Of a stretch of DNA of 64,000 nucleotides, positions 1-12,098 are shown one piece after another; position 1 is the first letter of the stretch, and each line of letters begins with the position of its first letter. This DNA is from Protula sp. h YS-2021 (Eukaryota > Annelida > Polychaeta > Sabellida > Serpulidae). Below the pieces are notes generated by a model. That model was not told the origin of the DNA, made no database searches, and worked only from the letters and a program-made list of their open reading frames with translations. The position numbers were made by a program, and so were the translations under genes. Location of the stretch: contig OX457029.1 in NCBI GenBank assembly GCA_949752745.1, forward strand, positions 16,493,956-16,557,955. The letters are read 5' to 3'.

Positions 1-3000
1 CAAGTCGCCAAATAATTCAATCCTCACATCAACTCGCATACAGAAGCTTCAAATCTAATTTCATAACGACTAAAAGACCTTTTCGAACCATTAAACACGC
101 CTCAAAAAGCTGGTCGATTAGTCAATGGTCTACTGCAAATAGAATCCTTCAAAAATATTCATGAAATATAACGTCAAAATAATCACAAATCCATACGCTA
201 ATTTACAAATAAACTACAGAAAACACTCACCAATTTCGTGTTTTATTCTTAGATGTTCCTTTTTAACTGTTTCACATTTCAGTCTTAGCTATTTCAGATT
301 TCACATTCAAGAAGAAAAACTACATGTGCAACTTCCTTTTATACACGGCGGCGCAAGAATATGCTTAAAACACGTGAAAATATCGACATTTCTATTCAAA
401 TGGGCATCACGATACTTCCATATCTGGAATTAACACACCAATACCTAAATAATTGATAAGTTTGACCAATACCTAAAACTGGTCCCACAAAACATGTTTA
501 TAAATATTGACACTTCAACACACGTTCGCATAGAATTCAGCACAATATTTGCCAGTCCATTCGAATCCACTTAAATAAGGGAATGAATTTTTATTAAAAT
601 CTGATATCCTTGTATGCAACATCATACTTAAATGTATATAAACGTACGATTGATATTAAGCATACAGTTGATATTTAGCATTTTACATAAATATTTGGCA
701 TTCGTCATGCCTCATGGTTTTTCATACATTGGAGATACAAGTAGCCATGTTTACGACATCTTCGACAATTTCCGTACAGAAAAATTATCCAATGAAAACA
801 AACTATTTTCCCGCTGATGGGGGCCGAACTTGGTAAACGTTTGTTTATATATGGATTAAACTTACAAATTTTAACCCCAAATTCAACCCTTAGACCTTTA
901 CAACACTCAAAATGGAAAAGTTTTCAACATATCAACAACATGCGTAGTTTTCAGTGTATGGTAATCACACATATATGTAAAGTGCAGCTTTGCAGCAATT
1001 GTGAAATCTTGAAAATTGTAAAAAATCACGGCGACTTCCTGTTTTAAAAACGCTTTTATTTTGTCGTAGTTACGTTACACAGTGTGGTAGGTATCGTCTT
1101 ATTAGTAATGAGTGATATGGCAGTGATGTTTTATGTTCAAACGTGAAGTCACGCATTCTGATGGTTTACTGGGACTGCGTAAAGTTTGAAGTATCGCGGG
1201 ACATCGCCACATAAGCGGATTCGTACTTCGGTGTTACCATTTTTTTAGTTACGACCGAATTCGTTTATAATAAAGGTATGAAGAATTGATAGAGAAAAAA
1301 AACTGGCAAAAATCCATTCCAGTGTTGCCACATCGTCCCATCGGCCGATTTCGTCCTTTTTTTGTCCTTAAACATTCTTTTTATCCCTTTTTGTTCAATA
1401 CTTTTTTTGGGGCCTTTTTGGTAAATACTGTATTTTATTAATATCTTTTTTTTTTCATTTAGAGTAAGCTTTGTTTCTGCTTGCCTTTCTTTCCTCTAAT
1501 CATTACCCTTGATTGGGCCATATTGTCAATTGCTCTAATACTGTATGTATATTTAATTTCTTTTTATTAAATTATTTTTCGGCATTCAAAATCTTAGTCC
1601 CAGCGGACACTTTCTATCTTCCTAGGACAGAAAGGGTCACAGTTCCTTCAATAGAGGTGGCCATCGATCTCAATTTTTGAGGCCCTGAATCTTTCCTGAA
1701 TCGCACGTTTAAGGACAACGAGGCTCGAACTGGCAGGCTTTTTCTTTAAAAGCACACTGAAAAGTATCCTGGCGCATTATTTTCGACCTCAGCGAAACTC
1801 CCAAACTAGAGTAAAGCGTGGTTTTGCAACTGTGGATTCACTGTTGTTGTGGGCGATAATGAGGGATTCGATATCCTGATCTCAAGAAAACACATATTTT
1901 TCTCAGTAAAAAAATGTTATCTGACCATAAAACTTGTGCGCCATAATTTATAATTGGGCCATTTATGTGATGCACCCTTTCTAAAATATCGCCTTTGGCC
2001 CCAGTCGTACGCCGAGATATGAAAATTGACATCAATGAGATTTCCTATTGTAGGAACTATGACTCTTGCTGTCATAGGAAGTCTGCAAGAGTCATCTAGG
2101 ACTATCAGAATCTATACGTCTATACTGTAGAAAAGTTAATATTTATTTATAGAATTGAACATATATTTCGTAAACATAGATTATATCTGATCATACCGTT
2201 ATTTTAGACAGACAATAAAATAGCTTATTCTTTAATAAAATTGAATAGCCTCTTGCTATCGTTTCAAATTACATGCCATTAAGGTATATCCATGGAGTAC
2301 TTACGCACAAAGTGAATTTTAGAACCCACCTTCCCCTACCCGTTCGCGTTAAATTGTGATGTCGTCATGGACTTCAACTTGCGCTCCGAGCTGCCCAAAA
2401 TTAGATACACATTATTATTGCTGAATTTTATACGAAATGTGAATTATTCTTTTTATTCTACGTTTTTAAAAATTAATTTCGCCCTTTTTCTTGGTGGCTC
2501 CTTGGCAGCACTGCCATTCCATTTTGCCAGAAACATATTTGCAAGTTGGTTATTAATGAAGCTGAATAATTTGTAAAATAGCTTTTAAAAGACGAGACGA
2601 TTGCTTTGTAAATTCGAAAGTGCGCATGTTGAAAGAAAATTTGAATTTGATGTTTTTCATTTGTTTTTTAATTTTAACATAAAAATGTAGTCGAAACGAC
2701 ACCTGCATCGGAAAAAATCCGGAAGTACGAAATGGGTTATTGTTACTCTATGAGGGGGCGACATATGTTGCCCAGGGATGTGGAAATGAGGCACATTCAT
2801 TTTTCGCGTAAAATCTTCAAGGAAGAAACTTCCTTCATTGATTTTAATGAAGGAAGATTGAAATATTTTAGGTTTTGATAAAGGTTTAGATTTGTTTCAT
2901 TTTCGTATCGCCAAGTCATCTCCGTATCCGCCCGTTTTAAAATATTTATTAACAAACATGTGGCTATGTAACTCCGAGTCGACACTTTCTTACGTTTACT

Positions 3001-3815
3001 CTGTACTAGTTAGCTTCAGTAACGGTCTACAGGCGCTCATTAAAAGCACAACTCACAAATCTCAAGGGATCAATTGCGAATTTTTGCACCAGTTGTGCAG
3101 CATAGATATTATAGAGCACCCAGTCATCCATTGTGGCAGAAGAAAAATAAAGGTGTGTTATAGGAAAGGGGCTATAGGGTTACCAAGAGCAATGCAGATG
3201 AGTCAGAATCACTCGAAAAATATTACAAAACATTAATATTTAAGAATAAGATTACTGGACGAAGGCCCCGTTGATCGATTTATCAGTGTGTTTTAATTTT
3301 ATTATCGTGCCCCTAATGAGAGCACAGGGGCGTCTGGTGTATCTCAACAGGTATATTTCTCGGTGAGCCGCTTCTTGGAACTATTGGCTATATATTCTGA
3401 AGCATATTTTTCTGCATTGACTTTAAATGAATTTTAAAGTGTTTTTGAGTCGTCAGTATTGCAGTTTTGTGTTCTCAAACCTTAATTACGGTCTGGAAAA
3501 TTCATTTTGAAAATTGCGCGCCAGTCCTGTTTAACCCAGTAAGAGATGACATTCATCCAATATAGCGTATCCAGACACGAGAGTCGGTAGACGAGTCACA
3601 GGTGGCACTAATATCTGTTGAAGTGTTCGCTATTTTTTACGCTTTATTCTATTAATGTAGTTATCAAACTATTTCTAAAAAGTAGTTTTTATATGCAGTC
3701 AAAAAAACAATGGCCATACCGGATTGTACAAGCAAAAGTGGGCAAAACGCCTATTTTCAAATGGAATTGTTAATACTCCGAATCATATTTTAGTTCAATA
3801 AAAAAATATGCTGAT
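1..3815. other. intergenic, no gene recognised
   Basis: AT-rich DNA with only short open frames that show no family motif or codon signature. A small inverted repeat (ATGACTCTTGC and its complement) lies near 2058-2095, and T-rich stretches occupy 1355-1460. I see no exon, RNA gene or recognisable transposon here. Confidence 0.5.
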
Positions 3816-3819
3816 AGTT

Positions 3820-4640
3820 GATTGAGACCAAACCCCCCGGGATCGAACCCCCCCCCCATATGGAGAGATTTTGGCCTAACCCCCCCCCCCCCCCCGCTTT
3901 AGAGGAGCTCCCAGAGGAACTGTCCGATGAAATAACCCCGATTGCGGAATATTTTGAGGATACCTACATCGGTCGGGTGCGACGTAACCAGAGAATTGCT
4001 CCAAAGTTTGACCATTGCTTGTGGAACATGAGCAATCGGACTGAAGAGGAACTACCGAGGACGAACAACACTATTGTTGGGTGGCACCGCAAAATGCAAG
4101 CTGCCGTTGCCGCTCAACACCCCAATCTATGGCGGTTCCTGGACATTCCTCTACGAGAACGGAGCCTACACAATGTCACCATAAACCAAATTATAGGAGG
4201 TCACCTTCCAGAACCATGACGACAGCAAAGTGTCCAAACAGGAAATAGGATAGCGCACATTGTTCGTGACTTTCGCAACAGAAACATCTTGGTTTTTTTC
4301 AGAGGAAAAGCTCACAATATTCAGTTTTAAACCAACAGTGACTGTTGACATTAGTCAGTTATAGTCATCGTAGTAAAACAGATTTTGCAAAATGTTGTAC
4401 GAATGAATTACATCTCAAGTTATAAAATCATGATTCAATAAACGTGTGTTTAAATTTGACATATTATATTGGCTTTTTGAGAGGGGGGGGGGGGGGAGTT
4501 TGGTCCGATCGGGGGGTTTTGGCACGGGGGTTTATGCGCGCGGGGGGTTCGGTCCCGGGGGGGGGGTTGGTCCCGGGGGGTTCTGTCCTAGACCCGATTG
4601 AGATATATCTCCAGGACTGGGGGGGGGGGGGGAGGGTAAT
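3820..4640. mobile_element. foldback-like element FB-A with C-run/G-run arms
   Basis: The left arm (about 3824-3897) is made of C-runs separated by short spacers with the motif GGGATCGAACCCCCC. The right arm (about 4478-4635) is the inverted counterpart, with G-runs and spacers such as GGTCCCGGGG. Between the arms lies a fragment of a MULE-type transposase. The layout matches the other foldback elements in this window: arms of short tandem units around a unique core. I could not find a convincing target duplication, so the ends are approximate. Confidence 0.5.
3898..4219 (+). pseudogene. MULE-type transposase C-terminal fragment
   Basis: The reading frame after the C-run gives about 105 residues containing EYFEDTYIG, a basic stretch, F-D-x-C-L-W-N-M, then PRTNNTIVGWHRKMQ and HPNLWRF. 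This is the C-terminal block of Mutator-like (MULE, FLYWCH-associated) transposases: acidic-aromatic segment, W-N, P-R-T-N-N, E/V-G-W-H. The N-terminal zinc finger and the catalytic DDE domain are absent, so it cannot be active. A second fragment of the same family lies near 41,905-42,219 on the minus strand inside another foldback element, which suggests these transposases and the foldbacks belong together. Confidence 0.75.
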
Positions 4641-4682
4641 GGCCTGCTTCGGAAAATAATTATATGTCAAAGACGTGTATTA

Positions 4683-5769
4683 ATGGTTAAAGGCAAAGGA
4701 TATAAGCAATGAACAGACGTCAACTATTAACAAAGTGATGGCTGTGCTCAAATTTTTTCGGAATAAGCATGCAGCTCAAGCTAAGCTCAAGGAAATGGAT
4801 CTGTTTAAACCGCCATTACCGGCTGAAACACGATGGAATACAATGAGGGAATCGCTTGAGTATTACTGCAACAACTGGGCAATTTTGGTCCAGATCATAG
4901 TCGATTTGCAGCCAACAAATGGCGTCGAAAGGAAGTACCTCGAAAACTCTCAGATTCGAAACGCCGCCTGTGAGTTATTTCCTATTCTCGACGCAATTTC
5001 TGTCGCCATCAACCGATTACAATCGGATACAGCCACTGTCGCGGAGGCCATAGATGTTTGGCTGGATCTGACTCAAGTTATTCGAGAGCAGAACAACCAA
5101 CACATGCTTGAATTGGTTACCAAACGAAGCAAGCAGATTTTCACTCAACCATCCTTTCTTGCCGCAAATTTGCTTGATCAAGGCAATCAAGGCAAGCGAC
5201 TCACCTCTCCTCAGCTAACAGACGCTATGCAGTTTATTAACAGTATCAACCTCAACGCAAACGTGCAGTAACACAGTTTATTTGAGGAGCACCCCCATAC
5301 GATATTGGTCTGAGTGAGGATGTCGACCCAAAAACGTGGTGGTTAGCCGGACAACGACTTGGATTTCACGAAGAATTGTGTAAAATTGCGGTACATTTAG
5401 TGTCAGCTATTGCAAACAGTGTTGGTTTAGAAAGACAATTTAGCACACTTCGATTCACATACGGCTCCTTAAGAACCAGTCTTGGTATTGAAAAAGCGGG
5501 AAAACTTGCATTTTGTTACCGCTCTCTTGCCAAATGACTTGGCCAAAGGATGTAGCACAAGCAAACAGTTGATTTGTATTCTTTGCTATATGCATTCTGG
5601 ACGGAGGTATTTGTTAAATAAAACGAACAGGTATTACGTATAACCAGGAAATGTGTGTTTTTTTTCTTAAGTGCTTTGAAATATTTCAAAAATTTCAATA
5701 TTTCTGAAATATTTCAAAAATTTCAAATTTCATGAAATTTTTAAAAATTTCGAAATTTTTACCAGCCCT
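4683..5769 (+). mobile_element. hAT transposon remnant, 3' part
   Basis: The coding stretch 4683-5271 contains P-x-E-T-R-W-N-T and a helical region. After a frameshift near 5271-5286, the frame 5286-5537 gives the C-terminal hAT dimerisation domain (G-L-E-R-Q-F-S-T-L-R-F-T-Y-G, then L-R-T-S-L-G). Beyond the stop, 5670-5760 is a set of GAAATATTTC-type repeats and the DNA ends in CAGCCCTG at 5769, the inverse of a typical hAT terminus (CAGGGCTG). The left terminus, BED finger and N-terminal catalytic part are missing. The element is 5' truncated and inactive. Confidence 0.75.
4735..5537 (+). pseudogene. hAT transposase C-terminal half, frameshifted
   Basis: Two frames together cover the end of a hAT transposase. 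The first frame (to 5271) carries the R-W-N motif near residue 33. The second (5286-5537) carries W-W-L-A-G and the conserved L-E-R-x-F-S-T-L dimerisation block. One frameshift separates them. Family membership is seen in the motifs. The finer family (Ac, Tip100 or ZBED-like) cannot be settled from this half. Confidence 0.75.
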
Positions 5770-6895
5770 GTATATCACAGATATACAGATTTAACGGAGT
5801 TTAAATGTTAGAACTTCATTTTTTTTTTTTACTTAATGGTTATTCTGGCTTTTTGAAATACTTTATTTCAAAAATGTCCTCTTTTTTATCCCTTATATAT
5901 AACAAGAACGACCAGGGACATTGTGACCAGCCGGACTCTAGTGAATCAAGTAGTAACAGGCTTGATGGTGACAGTAGCAAAAAGTGGTAGTAGCAATTCA
6001 AAAACCGGTTACTAAAAAAATTGTAAAAGCCGGTATTTGCCTGATCTCTGGTGTTTCTCAGAAAAACAAATTTCAAAGAAGCCCTGACGTTTGTCTGCGC
6101 TTAAAAATGAAAGCAATCTGACTAAAATAATTTGAAGAACTATATTGAAAAACTTGATATCTAAACGCCGACAATTGGCTAATTTTTGAAGAATAGCAAG
6201 AAAGTACTTTTTCGAAAGAGGACTGTCTAGGGAACATTCATAAAAATGTTAAAGGAATCCAATCAAAATTAAAATAAGCATTCTGAAAATCAGCTGACAA
6301 AAAATTCCAAAATGGTGCCATTTGACCAAGTCTTGGCGAAAATACGAAAAAAAAGAAAAACTTTATATATATCTGAAGGACATTCGATCAAGCTGTGTGG
6401 AAGAAGCATTTGAAATACTGGATACCTAAAAAAGAAATCATGCCCGCCACTGGTCAATATTTGGAGGATCGCCAAAAAGGTACCCTTTCAAGACAGGCCT
6501 TTCTCTCGAACATCTACGCAAAAGCTAAAGATAACCTAATTAGAACCGTGAGAGAAGAAGCACTGTGAAACTTGCAAACCAAAAACTTAAATGCCCCCAT
6601 CTGACCCATTTTTCGCGAAGACTAGAAAAAAAAAAAGCAAAAAAAATAAAAACAATTTTTCTGGAGAACCCTTCCTGATGAACACTCTTGCAAAATCTGA
6701 AGACAATCCCATCAAAACTGTGGAAGAAGCTGCATTTTGAAAACTTGTAACTGAAAAATATATATGCCACCCCCTCCCCATCAATACGGCTACTAAAGTT
6801 CTCGAGATGACTGAGAACATTCGTAAAAATTTGAAAGGAATCCAATCAAAACTGAGACAGAAGCATTTCAAGTAAAAGTAAACGTACGTACATGC
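5770..6895. other. intergenic, old dispersed repeats
   Basis: No gene seen. Parts of 6290-6840 resemble each other and the repeat that follows (phrases such as AAATGGTGCCA, GGCGAAAA, CAAAACT and 'hundreds of A then short G' runs), so it is probably an old copy of a locally common repeat. Its frames are broken and show no protein motif. Confidence 0.4.
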
Positions 6896-7745
6896 AGACG
6901 ATGGATGCCCCCTCTGATGTGAGAAGACCAGTCCGACGACGCCGGCTGGTCTTAACAAGCATCTCCAAGGACATGACCCCGCCGAGTTACCAAACAAGGA
7001 AAGAGAGAAAAACTGAAACGAACACTGTTAGGCCAAAAAATGAAGAACTTTGTTTCTGAACGCGACTTTTTCATAATGGTAATACACAAAAACGAGTTTT
7101 CCCGGGTGGAAACTACCCGAAAAAGGATGTTGGAGAGGTTGGATTGTGACATTTCAGTATTTACCGACATTTACACAAGTTTACAAAAAAATTTTAAATT
7201 CCAAAATTTCGGCATTTTTTTTTTTTTTTTTTTTTTTTGTCATTTGCGAAAAAAAGCAAAGTCCAGGTGGTGAAGCACCTGAGAAACTTTCGATTAAAAT
7301 TTTATATCTATTTGAAAAAGACTGAGAGAAATGAATGGTTTGACAATTCAGTTAATTACTACCATTTATTCCAGTTTTTGCCAAACTTCAAAGTCCCGCC
7401 ATTTCGGCAGTTTTTGGCGAACCGCGAAAAAAAATAAGTCCTGTAGGCGAACCCTGGGGAACACCCCTGCGTAACGTCTGAACGATTGGAGTAAAACTGT
7501 AGGTGGAGTAGCATTTCAAAATGGGTCAAAATGGGCACAAAAAGTGCCGCCATTCTGTCAGTTTTTCGTCAATCGTCAAAAAAAAGTCATAGCCAGGAAA
7601 CATTTCTGCGTAATATCAAAACGATTGGAGCAAATCTATAGGAAGAGCAGCATTTTAAAGAAAAAAATTAACATACGCACAGACGTTTAAGTCCCCCTAC
7701 AGTGATACGACTAACCCAATCCAACAAAGTCGGCTGGGTTAAAAA
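6896..7745 (+). repeat. dispersed repeat family R1, copy A
   Basis: About 850 bp that recur in reverse orientation at about 30,942-31,700 and 32,751-33,560. One end carries a hairpin at 7711-7741 (AACCCAATCC...CGGCTGGGTT with AACAAAGT between). The other end carries a different hairpin near 6915-6945 (AGACCAG...CTGGTCT). No coding capacity is visible. The three copies differ by point changes and by the length of internal A/T runs. Confidence 0.7.
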
Positions 7746-7970
7746 CAACTTGGCCACAGAAATTCTACACAATTGGCACGGGAAGGATTCAATTTTTCCT
7801 CCAAATAATCAACCGGGTTAAAAACACCGCTTTCTTGTGGAACACTCCGTTATGGCTGACGGTAAAAATACTTTGCTTCTGATAGATCTTGAATTTCCAA
7901 GTCAAAATTTAACTTTCTTAGAAACTGTCCAGCAGTATTTATAATCAATAATTAGATACCTTATTTAATT

Positions 7971-8222
7971 AGGGTCATCCATAAAGTATGCACAGAGGGA
8001 TGGGGGGGGGGGGAGTTCCGGGCTGCTGCGTTAAGTACGCATTTTTTTAAACATATCTCAATTTTGCCACTGATTAATTGGCATTATAATTTTAAAAACA
8101 AATTGATATTTTTTCAATACCGCACAACATATTGGGTAAGTGCGTACAAAGCTTCTACGTACAGGGGTGGGGTTGTCAAAAATTGACAAATTTTCGCGTA
8201 CGTACTTTATGGATGGCCCCTC
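7971..8222. mobile_element. MITE with CATCCATAAAGTA ends
   Basis: The left end AGGGTCATCCATAAAGTA is matched in inverse orientation by TACTTTATGGATGGCCCCT at the right end, giving near-perfect terminal inverted repeats of about 18 bp around 250 bp with no coding capacity. I did not find an unambiguous target duplication, so the superfamily is open. Confidence 0.7.
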
Positions 8223-8609
8223 AGAGACGCTTAAGTAACTTTAGATATCTTTAAATATCAAGGGATATTTTCAGTACTGCTAATAGGAATTGCGAGATCT
8301 CTCTTTTACACGCATCCACGTTAAATTTTAATTTTTAGAACATGTCAACGCAATATTATTTATAAACAACGAAGTAAATAAATAGTTCTATTTAGTTCTA
8401 TCACAGATATTTATCGCATTTTTTTCCTATTTATTGTACTAACTAAAAAAATAAAAATGTAACACTGTAAATGTATTTATCAGGTATCAATTTTTCACGC
8501 CCCTATTTGTACTGTGCAAAAAAAATCCCATCAAATACCGGAGGAGTAAGAATTAGGAAGCTACATTGGCATGTTGATCTCAAAATACAATACATCATGG
8601 AAGTGTGGG

Positions 8610-9215
8610 GTGCTGGATTGAGATTTATATCATTGCATTTATTTTATCAAGAAATTCCAATTTCGAATTGCATTCAATCACATCAATACTATGGAATTGT
8701 AAAAGTGTGATCAATCAAGACGTAAAACAAAGCAATCAGCAAAAAAGTCGCGCGTGTACTTAATCAAGAAATTGCAATTAGAAATTTCATTTAAACATAT
8801 CAATAGCATTAGTCAGGTGTAATAACTCAAGGCATAAAAGAAAACAGGTGGTAAACAAATCACATGAAACGAACGAGCAAACCGACCACTCACATGTATT
8901 TAATTGCAATTAGACACATCCCTACGATCACATATCAGAATAAATGACAATCAAATCCCATAAAACGCGTGAGTAGATACTAAACAACTGGTGTTATGCA
9001 TGATTATAACCGAATATTTTCCTCTATTTAATTGCAATTGATCACATCAATCGCCTTTTATTCTTACGATCACATATTTGAATAGGTAACAACAAAATCG
9101 AATGAACGCGCGAGCGGACCCATTGTTCACTCCCATTTAATTGCAATTGACCACTTCAATCGCGTTTTATTCCCACGATCACACAGTTGAGTAGACAACA
9201 ACCAAATCGCATGGG
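8610..9215. repeat. diverged tandem repeat, unit about 120-130 bp
   Basis: Phrases such as TTTAATTGCAATT, ATCACATCAATCGC, TTTTATTC(C/T)(T/C)ACGATCACA and GAACGCGCGAGC recur four to five times at intervals of about 120-130 bp. Copies are strongly diverged. No gene is present. Confidence 0.55.
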
Positions 9216-9237
9216 GGTATCATGATTACAAGCGTTC

Positions 9238-9392
9238 CTTTCATTTCAGGCAAATTGTCAAATTTTCAGGCTCCAAAATCAGGCAGATTACAATCTGCCT
9301 AAAAATTTTAGGCAGATTACAATGAGCCTGGCCGAACCAGGAGTTTTACAATCTGCCTGAAATTTTCAGGCAGATTATAATCTGCCTGATTG
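9238..9392. repeat. cluster of short palindromes (AGGCAGATT / AATCTGCCT)
   Basis: The 9-mer AGGCAGATT and its complement AATCTGCCT alternate along this stretch, giving perfect hairpins such as the one at about 9282-9301 with a 2-base loop and another at about 9370-9389. The flanks AAAAATTTT and GAAATTTTC are themselves palindromic. Confidence 0.75.
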
Positions 9393-10006
9393 AACAGTTT
9401 TCCTGTAACATATATATATATATCTCGGGTTCCCCGCATTGGATCAGGATTTCTTCTCCAGGGGCGCCATAAGCTAAGCGCTTCCAGTCCTGGTGTCGTC
9501 CGCCCGTCCATCGTCATAGTTATTCCCACCCTGATAATCTGTTTCCTATGATATTTGGTATAATATGGATGACTTCGGAACTGGGTTGTGAGTGAATTGG
9601 ACAATTTAAAATGGCTACCGCCCACCACGTTGGATTTTCCTTCACAAGTTTTTGTTAAAACAATAAAACCTTGACCGCCCACCACTAAATTTTAGGAAGA
9701 TTTTTAGTAATTAAAAACGCACGCTCAAATTACACTGACACTCCGCCCTTTGTATGTCCTACAAACACTTGCATGCCATGATTTTTAGCGCCCGACCACA
9801 GAGTGGGGGGGGGGGGGGGGTGGAGGGGGGACTTCTCGGTGTTTTCCGTCCTCCGAACGCCTGCTATTACTCCCACTCTGCTAATCGTTTCCTGCCGTAT
9901 TTGGTATGTAGACCCAGTATCAAGGTCACAGTGACCGCTATCTTTGATTTTCACTTCCGGCTGGAGGCTGTGCTCTCGGCTATGGCTCATCTTTACAGTA
10001 CTAAGG

Positions 10007-10340
10007 CAGGGTTGAGACTTCGTAAAATTTTCTGGTCGCCCGGCACAAAAGTTAGTCGCCTAGCGCAATTTTTGCAAAATTTGTCTAGCCCGCCTCACGT
10101 GAAAAAACAACAACAAATAGGTGTCTAAAGTATCCCTAATTTCTGGTTATTTGAAATTTATTTCAAATGTGAAGATCGCCCTGAAAGCAAAATTTATACA
10201 AAAGTCATTTTCACGTAAAATGGTGTTTGAAATAATCAACAGTATTTACCTGAAAATACTCAGAACAGAAGTTAGTCGCCGCCTGGGCGAGCAACTCGAA
10301 AAAGTTGGTCGCCACGGGCGACCGCGAAATCTCAACCCTG
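10007..10340. mobile_element. MITE with CAGGGTTGAGA termini
   Basis: Left end CAGGGTTGAGACTTCG, right end CGAAATCTCAACCCTG, which are inverted repeats with one mismatch, around a 334-bp non-coding body. Flanks CTAAGG and CTAACGG may be a damaged target duplication. CAGGG ends are common for hAT-derived MITEs. Superfamily assignment is inference. Confidence 0.6.
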
Positions 10341-10995
10341 CTAACGGTTGTTTCACTGTTACAGGCCTTCCAGTGGGACCTATTAAACCTATTAAAACCT
10401 TTTTTTTTTTTCTTTTTTTTTTTTGAACTGCGAATTATTTATTTATTTTTTTTTACCTGTTTATTTTTCTTAATATTATCCGTTTCTTACCCAAGTTCAC
10501 AGAATATGCATATTGCTTAAATTAATATATTTATTGTATATAAAATTTATTATAACTATCAAAATAGAAAAACTTATTAAGATATGTTTTTAAACCCTAT
10601 TAACCTATTAAAACTATTATTGTGGAACGTCAGACCTTATAAAAAGTTACATTTTGGACGGTCCAACAACCAATTAAAACCTTTTTTTTTACGCCAAAAC
10701 ACCTATAAAAGTCATTTTCACGTAAAATGGTGTTGGAAATAATCAACAGTATTTATCTGAAAATACTCAGAACAAAAGTTAGTCGCCACTCTGGCGACCG
10801 ACTCGAAAAAGTTGGTCGCCCAAGCCAAAAGTTGGGCGAAATCTCAACCCTGCTAACGGTTGTTTCACTGTTTTAAAACCTATAAACCTATTAAAACTAT
10901 TATTTGATACGTCAGACCTTATAAAAAGTTACTTTTTGGACGGTCCAACAACCAATTAAAACGCTTTTTTTTTTGACGCCGAAACACCTATGAAA
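10195..10995. repeat. tandem duplication, about 300-500 bp unit
   Basis: The block starting near 10,195 (AAAAGTCATTTTCACGTAAA, AATACTCAGAACA, CTCAACCCTGCTAACGG) recurs from about 10,703, followed in both cases by CGTCAGACCTTATAAAAAGTTAC and GGACGGTCCAACAACCAAT. The first copy has extra T-rich sequence at about 10,400-10,585. No coding potential. Confidence 0.65.
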
Positions 10996-11291
10996 CTTTT
11001 AACTAAGGACCTATTAAAAGGCCTGCTGTTAGGTTGCCTTTTAGCCCAATCATCGTTAGGGTCTTGAATATTGGGGTTTTGCGTATCCCCGCTCACCGTA
11101 AATCACTCTCACCAACAACACTGTTGTTTGAGAAGGCTGTATTTGTCATGCAAGCCGTTTAGTTATTTTTCAAGAGATTTTATTGTACGGTAAATACTTA
11201 AATTTGTTAGACAACCGTTAGGGGGGGGGGAGGTAAAGCCATAAATAAAGCTATAAACAGTGCTGATGATGAGTGTACTTTATTTCCACAG
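10996..11291. other. spacer upstream of first recognised NSD2 exon
   Basis: No exon or promoter motif recognised. A T-rich tract and a CAG acceptor at 11,289-11,291 precede the exon. A spliced upstream exon, possibly 5' UTR, must therefore lie somewhere to the left, possibly outside the window. Confidence 0.4.
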
Positions 11292-12098
11292 GCTAAGAGA
11301 TACGCCAGGAGAATGAACGGAAGTTCAGGTCGGTCCGTAACAACTGCGGGTGGTCATAACCTACCCCAAATTCCAACTATGAGCATTAATCCGCGCAAAG
11401 CTGTGAGCAAAGCCAGTGCCAAGGACGGCGACGAGGACATGTCTCTTACGCTCGTCCAGAAACTGGAAGCTTCCGAGGAACGTAAGGACGCTCTACCGTG
11501 CACACCGACGAAACGGGAGGGTGATGCTGAACCGCTAAGCAGCATGCCCACCCCTCCCTCAGAGCCGTCTCCTGGGGATGAAAAGAAAGCGCGAGAATCG
11601 CCCGCCAGCGAGCAGCACCTACAAGAGGACGGCCTTATTTTCGTTTCACCTATTGTCATCACCCCTATCAGAAGTGAAACTGTTCAGTCCCAAAAGACGC
11701 ATGTAGTGAATGAAACACTCAGGGAACATATGGAAAAATTGGCTGGCGATAGGATTAAGCGTGAAAATGAATTAAACAGGCCTGGAGAATCTCAGGTGGT
11801 TGAAAACTTGGGCCCCGGGTCTGAGAAAGAGACTGGCAATGGCTTAGTCAGCCCCCCAGTTAAAATGGACGCTAGTCCAGCACTCGGTTGTTTGTCGAGT
11901 CAAAGTACGGCAGCCGCGACAGTTTCAAGTGGTGTTGAAACTTTACCAAAGCGTGCCAGAGTAAAAACGAAAGGCTACATAAAAAAGCAGCTTTTAAAGA
12001 AACGAAGCATTAAATCCGAAGTTAAAGAAGAATCGAGTGAAACCAGCAAAGATGAAATTGCTAAGGCAACGCTTGCAAAGCGTGCAGTGCTTCTGAAG
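11292..12098 (+). CDS. NSD2: NSD2 exon 1 (first recognised), N-terminal region
   Basis: Acceptor CAG ends at 11,291 and donor AAG|GTATGG starts at 12,099, phase 0. The frame is open from the acceptor, with the first ATG at 11,313. It encodes a polar, Pro/Ser/Glu-rich region ending in a Lys-rich stretch, with no domain before the PWWP. This fits the poorly conserved N-terminus of NSD2. Whether 11,313 is the true start or an upstream exon adds residues cannot be decided here. Confidence 0.82.
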
